DNA of 64,000 nucleotides from Tribonema minus (taxonomy: Eukaryota; Sar; Xanthophyceae; Tribonematales; Tribonemataceae), in NCBI GenBank assembly GCA_017506865.1, contig JAFCMP010000323.1, positions 682,001 through 746,000 on the forward strand, in the 5' to 3' direction. The notes under the pieces are model-generated. The model saw nothing but the letters and a program-made list of their open reading frames with translations. It was not told the DNA's origin and did no database searches. Made by a program: the position numbers and the translations under genes. Position 1 is the stretch's first letter; the number at the start of each line of letters is the position of its first letter. Below are positions 59,401 through 64,000 of this stretch, piece after piece.

Positions 59401-61189
59401 CTGCAGCGCAATTGTAGGGTGGCGGTGTGTTTGGTCACTTGGGAAGGTTGGCTCGCGTCTGATGTATGTACATGCAGCAGTGAGTTGGTGAACCCAACCG
59501 CATGGTGTCCGCACAACAGCACTCATGCACGCAGGCTTTTGACCCTTGCGGCAGTGCTCAACAACCTACATGTATGAGTTGCACTAGTAAGTGGCTTCTC
59601 AACTGCATGTGCACGTTTTTCACACGAAACACAACTACTACTGCTGGTGCCACACCGTGTGGCTGGCAGCCTGCGCTCCGCTGTAGCACCTCTCTTCCCG
59701 CACCCGCTGGTGTGCACGAGGTCTAGCTTGTACGCAGGCATGCCACTCACTGTAATAGGCACACGCAAGCGTCGTGCTCCAGTCCTGGCGCTGCCTCCAG
59801 ACACTGCGTCGAATATGCAGCAAACTTGCTGCACCCCATCACAGTAACCTCGCGTGCCTGCCTGATTCTCGGCCTGCAACCGTCTGACTTTCACGTGTTC
59901 TGACCTGAGACAGCGATGTCTGCCGCATGGTTCTGGAACTTAAGCTGGTGCGCGGCAGGCCCTGCGCCGCGGTGCACTACACCTGCACACTGCACTTGTT
60001 CGCCTGCCAAAACACGCTCCCCTAAAGCTTGGTGTGGCGGTTCTGGAGTGCGGTGCACGATGACAAGAGAGAGAGCCACCTTCTGTGCTGCGTCTGTCTC
60101 GTGTGTCCTTGCATGCGTACCTACGAATTTCAACAGCTATGGAGCCTCAAAAGGCACTGTAGTCTGTTCAACGCGGTTCGAAGGCCTCAACGGTTACCTG
60201 TGTGAAACTCCAAAGTTGAAGCTGATGTTTGCTTGTGAAAAGAAGAGGCCCGCCCACACGTGAAGCAGTTCATTGAAACACTCAGTCATTGCACCAGAAG
60301 CTATGACATCAACGTCTTGATGTCACCGATGGACTGCCAGCTGCGATGATGCCTGGACATGACGAGTCATTCACGACTCGAATGACTTGCCATAGTCACC
60401 GCTCCGGCTGCACTGGTAGCACAATTTGCGTGCTGTAGTCACGCGGAGTCACCATCGGTGATGTGACTGCCCTGCGAGCGGGATGAAGCACAGTTGCATA
60501 CCAAGTCCTATTCTTTCAAGATTGTTGATGAGCATTGACGTTGTCCATTGTGCCATGTGATGAGACAATGTCCCCTTCCTGTAGCAATTGAGTGATGTAA
60601 GTGATCCGGACTGCGTGCGACGTAGCCAGGAATTTATTAACAGTACACGAGGCATCAATTAATGCACAGAAAATTGAGAATGGCCGCAAGGCAGTGCTTT
60701 CAACACTTGCCTGGGTGCAGAGCTCATCGAAATAAGCAGAGTATGGCCGCCAGTGGCCAGTCTGGTGTTTCTTTTCATAACTTTTTCACTTGAGAAGCCC
60801 AAACGGTCGTTCCAGCTTGCTACCAGAATCTACATGCATCTTGTGAACACCTTGAAAGTGTCTCACTGCGCACTGACGATCACTATCGCCAAGTGCACCT
60901 GGTACTTGGAGCGCAGTTGAGATGCAGCTGCAACCGTTCGCTGAGTCGCCTTCAGGGGATGCATTAGTGGACAGCACATGTGCACCGAACAAATCATAAC
61001 TGGCGCAGATGCAGAAGCTGAGTATCTGATACGCTGACCTCACGAGCAATGCGAGCACCTCTTGGGCCAGATTCTGAGCACCTGTTGGGCCAAATGCTGA
61101 GCACCTGATGCGCTGACGTCACATGCAGCCATGCACAAGCAATTGTCTTGGGCCGGCAATCAACAAGAGCACACTAAGAGTAGGCCAAT

Positions 61190-61462
61190 GCCTGAGCAAT
61201 GTACAGATTTCAACTAAAAATGCAAGCTCAGCACGATGCGCCCATTCCATGAGGGGTCCATGCCCTTGCATGGCAAGTAGCAACTAAATACAAGCCACGC
61301 CTACAACACTTCGCAAAGCATTTCTATCGCTCGCGAGCGCGGCAGCCCGCATGGACCACGGTGAGCTGTATCAACAAGCTTCTTGCAAACAAGTATATAC
61401 TGAAGTCAAGGCGGATCTCATGGTGCAACCTCATCATGCTGTCGCATGCAAATACAATAGCC
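61190..61462. repeat. dispersed repeat, copy 2
   Basis: This matches 41237-41524 end to end with scattered substitutions and small gaps. It ends exactly where a poly-C tract begins. No terminal inverted repeats or target-site duplications were obvious. Confidence 0.85.
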
Positions 61463-62113
61463 CCCCCCCCCGCCCCCCCCTACCCCCCCTTGTCACTCTG
61501 TCACATGTCAGTGCAATACTCCCCCCCCCCCCCGTTTAAAGTGCAGCAGCACTGCATCACTCTATCCCGCAAGCTTGAGCTAGTGCTACCCCTTCATCCG
61601 GAAGGCCTGCTTCTTCACATGACTGCCAATTAGTATGTGGCATGCGTGGCCGCTGTCTGCGCCGCTCAACTTTGCGTGAGCATAGCAACCGCAGCAACGC
61701 TCGCTGCAATCAGGTGCCAGCCTCCCAATGCACACCCACCCACCCACACCCCTACAAATATCCACTTTTTGGAGCCGCAAAAGGCGACACGGTTGCGAGA
61801 CCTGGGCAAAGCGCCCTGCGGGTATTTGGCCTGCATTTTCTCAGCGGTGTGGTACATGCTCTCCGTACCTGGTGTACTTACAAGACGGGCTGCGCAGCAC
61901 ACTCATGCGTGCCTACATATTGCGGAGCCCAAACATACTGCCCCGCCCCAGACCCCCCTCATAACTTTTATGCAGCAGCAATGTATAATTCGGCGTTATA
62001 TCTTACAGCGCGTCACCGCAGCCCGTGATGCCTGGCATCACGGGTGGCAGCAGCTGCTGCGCCGCTGCCCCTGGCCCGCCCCCAGGCGTGGCGGTAACGA
62101 GAAGCAGCAGCGC

Positions 62114-62321
62114 TCAGCCCCTCGCCAGCGCTCCTCTACAGAAGGCCCCAATGCAGCAGCAGCAGCGCTCAACTTCGCTCACAGCAGCAACGCTCAGCTC
62201 TGCGCGATGAGAAGCAGCGCTCAGACGTCGTCGTCGTCGATGTCGAACACGGGCAGCCGCTGCGCACAGCCCAGTGCGCTGCAGCACTGCAGCAGCAACG
62301 CTCAGCTCTGCACAGCAGCGC
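62114..62321 (-). repeat. decayed copies of the ankyrin-like gene last exon
   Basis: Downstream of the stop codon, 62222-62275 repeats the end of the last exon (WAVR-GCP and the Asp run, here GTCGTCGTCG on the plus strand). The flank GCAGCAACGCTCAGCTCTGC recurs at about 62180 and 62290. Confidence 0.75.
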
Positions 62322-63212
62322 TCAGGCATCGTCGTCGTCGTCGTCGAAGCGCGGGCAGCCGTTGCGCACGGCCCAGTGCAGCAGCGCCGCGTGGCGGCCC
62401 GCCGCAGCGGCGCTGCACGTCAGGCGGTCCTGCAGGGGGGGGATAAACATGGGAGCGAAGCGCTCTGTTCAGCCAAGCGGTTGCCAGCGTTTCTTGATGA
62501 GCACATGGCGGCTGTGAAGGAGGCCATCAGTAGAGGTGCAGGAGCACTTGAGCGGAATGTCACTCACCCACGGGCACCTGTGCACGCGTGCCCACTGCAG
62601 CAGCTCTGGGTAAGATCCACCTTTCAACTCAAACGACCTACTGGTGACCCTGACAACGCTCGTCCATGCATTCTTGACGGCGCAGCGGCGGCGGTGCATC
62701 ACGCCTGTTTGTAATCCTTACTCCTAAACGTAACCCTAACTCATTTTACCGCATCCCAGGCACTCACCCACGGGCACCCGTACGCGCACGCCCACTTCGG
62801 CAACTCCCTTCGACTCAGGCAGCCTACGGCAGGCAACCTACGGGTGACCGTGACAGCGCTCGTCTGCGCGTCGTTGGCGGCGCAGCTTGCGCTGACCGCG
62901 TCACACCCCTCCTTAACCCTGACCGTGACCCTAAGTCAGCACCCCATCCCAGGCACTCACCCACGGGCACCCCTTTGCGCGCGCCCACTGCAGCACCTCC
63001 AGATGCCCCCCCTTGGCGGCGCAGCGGCACGTCCACGCGTCCCACGCGCAGCCCGCCTCCTCGCGCAGCCACCGCAGCGCGCGCAGGTGCCCGCCCTCCG
63101 CTGCCGCCGCGCACAGCGCCGGGCCCGTCACGGCAGCGCCGCCGCCGCCGCCAGCCCATGCGCCGCCGCCGCCGTTGCCAAAGGCCCAGCTGCCGCTGCC
63201 GCCGCTGCCGCT

Positions 63213-63250
<38 letters not shown>

Positions 63251-64000
63251 TGCCGCCGCCATTACCGAAAGCCCAGCTGCCGCCGCCGCCGCTGCCGCCG
63301 CCGCCGCCGCTGCTGCTGCTGCCGCTGCCTTGACCGCTCCCAGTCGCAGCGGCAGCGGCGCGAGCGCGCAGCCATGCGAGCGTCCCCACATGGCCGCTGG
63401 CGGCAGCGCTCAGCGCGACCTCCGCGTCGTTGCACGGGCACCCGTGCGCCGCCGCCCACGCGAGGACGGCGACGTGGCCGCCGGCGGCGGCGAGCGCGCA
63501 GGTGCGGCGGCCCTGCGGCATGGGGGTGGGCGCAGGTGTTAAAGAGTTGCTCAGGCAGAGGAGCGCGATGATGCGCGCGCGTACTGGTTTTGCTTTTTTT
63601 TAAAAGAGAAAGTGTACCTCGTGGAAGCCTGTTGTTAAGGTTACTGCACAACCATGCCTCGAATGCTTCAAAGCTTGCACACAGAAGTATTTTGACTACT
63701 GTGGATATGATGGTACTGCTTGACTCGTGGCCAATGACCGCAGCAGCGGCGACCACGGTTATTGGTGGAAGGCACTTGCGGCTAACGATCCCTTGTGACC
63801 TAGAGCCCTATCATCTTTTGATTCATTTCCACAAGGTGTACACGCTTGCGGTATGTGTACACTCACCCACGGGCAGCCGTGTGCTGCTTTTGCTGAAGAG
63901 AGACATTGTACCGTATGGAAGTCCATTATAGGGTGTACACGCTTGAGGTATGTAGGTATGTGTGAACTCACCCACGGGCAGCCGTGCGCGCGCGCGTACT
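62322..64000 (-). CDS. ankyrin-like (HGCPW) repeat protein, 5' partial
   Basis: Repeat scaffold protein, probably protein-binding. Exons: at least 63972-64000 (ARAHGCPW, runs off the right edge), 62961-63512 and 62322-62429 (stop TGA, DRLTCSAAAAGRHAALLHWA). The joined exons follow the ~25-30-residue pattern of a GGH-VLxWA helix pair ending in HGCPW, as in RTCALAAAGGHVAVLAWAAA then HGCPC, and GGHLEVLQWARAKGCPW. The middle of the 552-nt exon is a Gly-rich insertion with GSWAFGNGGG twice. The C-terminus is a run of six Asp. Exons end at GTGAGT right after the Trp codon, in phase 0, so repeats can be added or lost by exon shuffling. Edge copies at 62568-62612, 62767-62805 and 63867-63890 could be extra exons or decayed copies. 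Confidence 0.82.
62562..62940 (-). repeat. two copies of an ankyrin-like exon 3' edge, donors followed by telomere-type repeats
   Basis: GCPW edges with GTGAGT donors lie at 62568-62612 and 62767-62820. The donors at about 62766 and 62960 share GTGAGTGCCTGGGATG and then pass into TTAGGG-type repeats on the coding strand (62706-62735, 62905-62935). The donor copies keep the splice site better than the exon body. Confidence 0.8.
63130..63320 (-). repeat. CCG/CGG trinucleotide repeat in the ankyrin-like exon
   Basis: A long GCC-type run that codes for Gly on the gene strand and for Pro, Arg or Ala in other frames. It is a likely length-variable tract that breaks the repeat fold between two repeats. 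Confidence 0.9.

Larger units (their letters stand above)
59401..62321. other. region between PX and ankyrin-like genes
   Basis: No complete gene was recognised. A 178-nt minus-strand open stretch at 59905-60082 is bounded by AG and GT (KVALSLVIVHRTPEPPHQ) and could be an upstream exon of the PX gene; support is weak. A dispersed repeat copy lies at 61190-61462, followed by poly-C tracts at about 61460-61482 and 61520-61534. A long plus-strand open frame at 61637-62446 is probably chance in GC-rich repeats. Confidence 0.4.

Noticed and set aside
59905-60082. Minus-strand AG/GT-bounded open stretch as a firm exon
   Set aside because: Phase does not join the first recognised PX exon and no domain is visible, so it is mentioned only as a possibility.
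61637-62446. Plus-strand 269-codon open frame
   Set aside because: Its 3' half is antisense to the ankyrin-like last exon and its decayed copies. The 5' half has no recognisable domain, though VWYMLSVPG looks mildly protein-like.
62844-63571. Plus-strand Pro/Arg/Ala open frames of about 200-230 codons
   Set aside because: Shadows of the CCG repeat and of the minus-strand ankyrin-like exon.

Overview
This is a 64-kb piece of a nuclear genome from an intron-dense eukaryote, most likely a unicellular alga with a red-lineage complex plastid (haptophyte or stramenopile type). The evidence is spliceosomal GT-AG introns with a few GC-AG ones, very short exons (25-150 nt) in introns of up to 5 kb, GC-rich coding stretches in less GC-rich introns, two genes whose first exons look like bipartite plastid-targeting leaders (one with a CRA-FVP site), ankyrin-like HGCPW repeats, and many interstitial (TTAGGG)n/(CCCTAA)n arrays. 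The exact lineage is inference.

Layout: (1) 555-7749, minus, a type I phosphodiesterase/nucleotide pyrophosphatase of the alkaline phosphatase superfamily, 3' end cut by the window start; (2) 7880-17990, plus, a short-chain dehydrogenase/reductase, divergent from (1) across 130 bp; (3) 19147-37628, minus, an aromatic amino acid hydroxylase with ACT and catalytic domains in 19 exons (477 codons), with a LINE-type retroelement fragment and a second copy of its 3' tail in its introns; (4) 38557-42238, minus, a 99-aa predicted plastid single-span membrane protein; (5) 42376-51636, plus, a predicted plastid GNAT acetyltransferase, divergent from (4) across 137 bp; (6) 51888-52937, plus, exons of an unrecognised gene; (7) 53389-59400, minus, a PX-domain protein; (8) 62322 to beyond the right edge, minus, an ankyrin-like HGCPW repeat protein. 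Exon lists were built by hand from motifs, GT/GC-AG borders and phase. Phase closes over all 19 hydroxylase exons and over the GNAT chain.

The most unusual feature is structural. Most genes carry, inside their own introns, tandem decayed copies of the edge of an adjacent exon with its splice site and flanking intron (two to five copies). In several places the broken end of the exon fragment is joined directly to a telomere-type array. Examples are hydroxylase exons 16 and 18, with a comparable duplication at 13.1-13.3 kb. Telomere-type arrays also abut functional splice sites: right after the donor of hydroxylase exon 15, and just upstream of acceptors of the dehydrogenase and the acetyltransferase. 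This suggests that telomere-repeat DNA and exon-edge duplication have together shaped and enlarged these introns.

The genes do not form a pathway. They look like independent housekeeping or accessory genes, partly arranged as head-to-head pairs with very short shared promoters.
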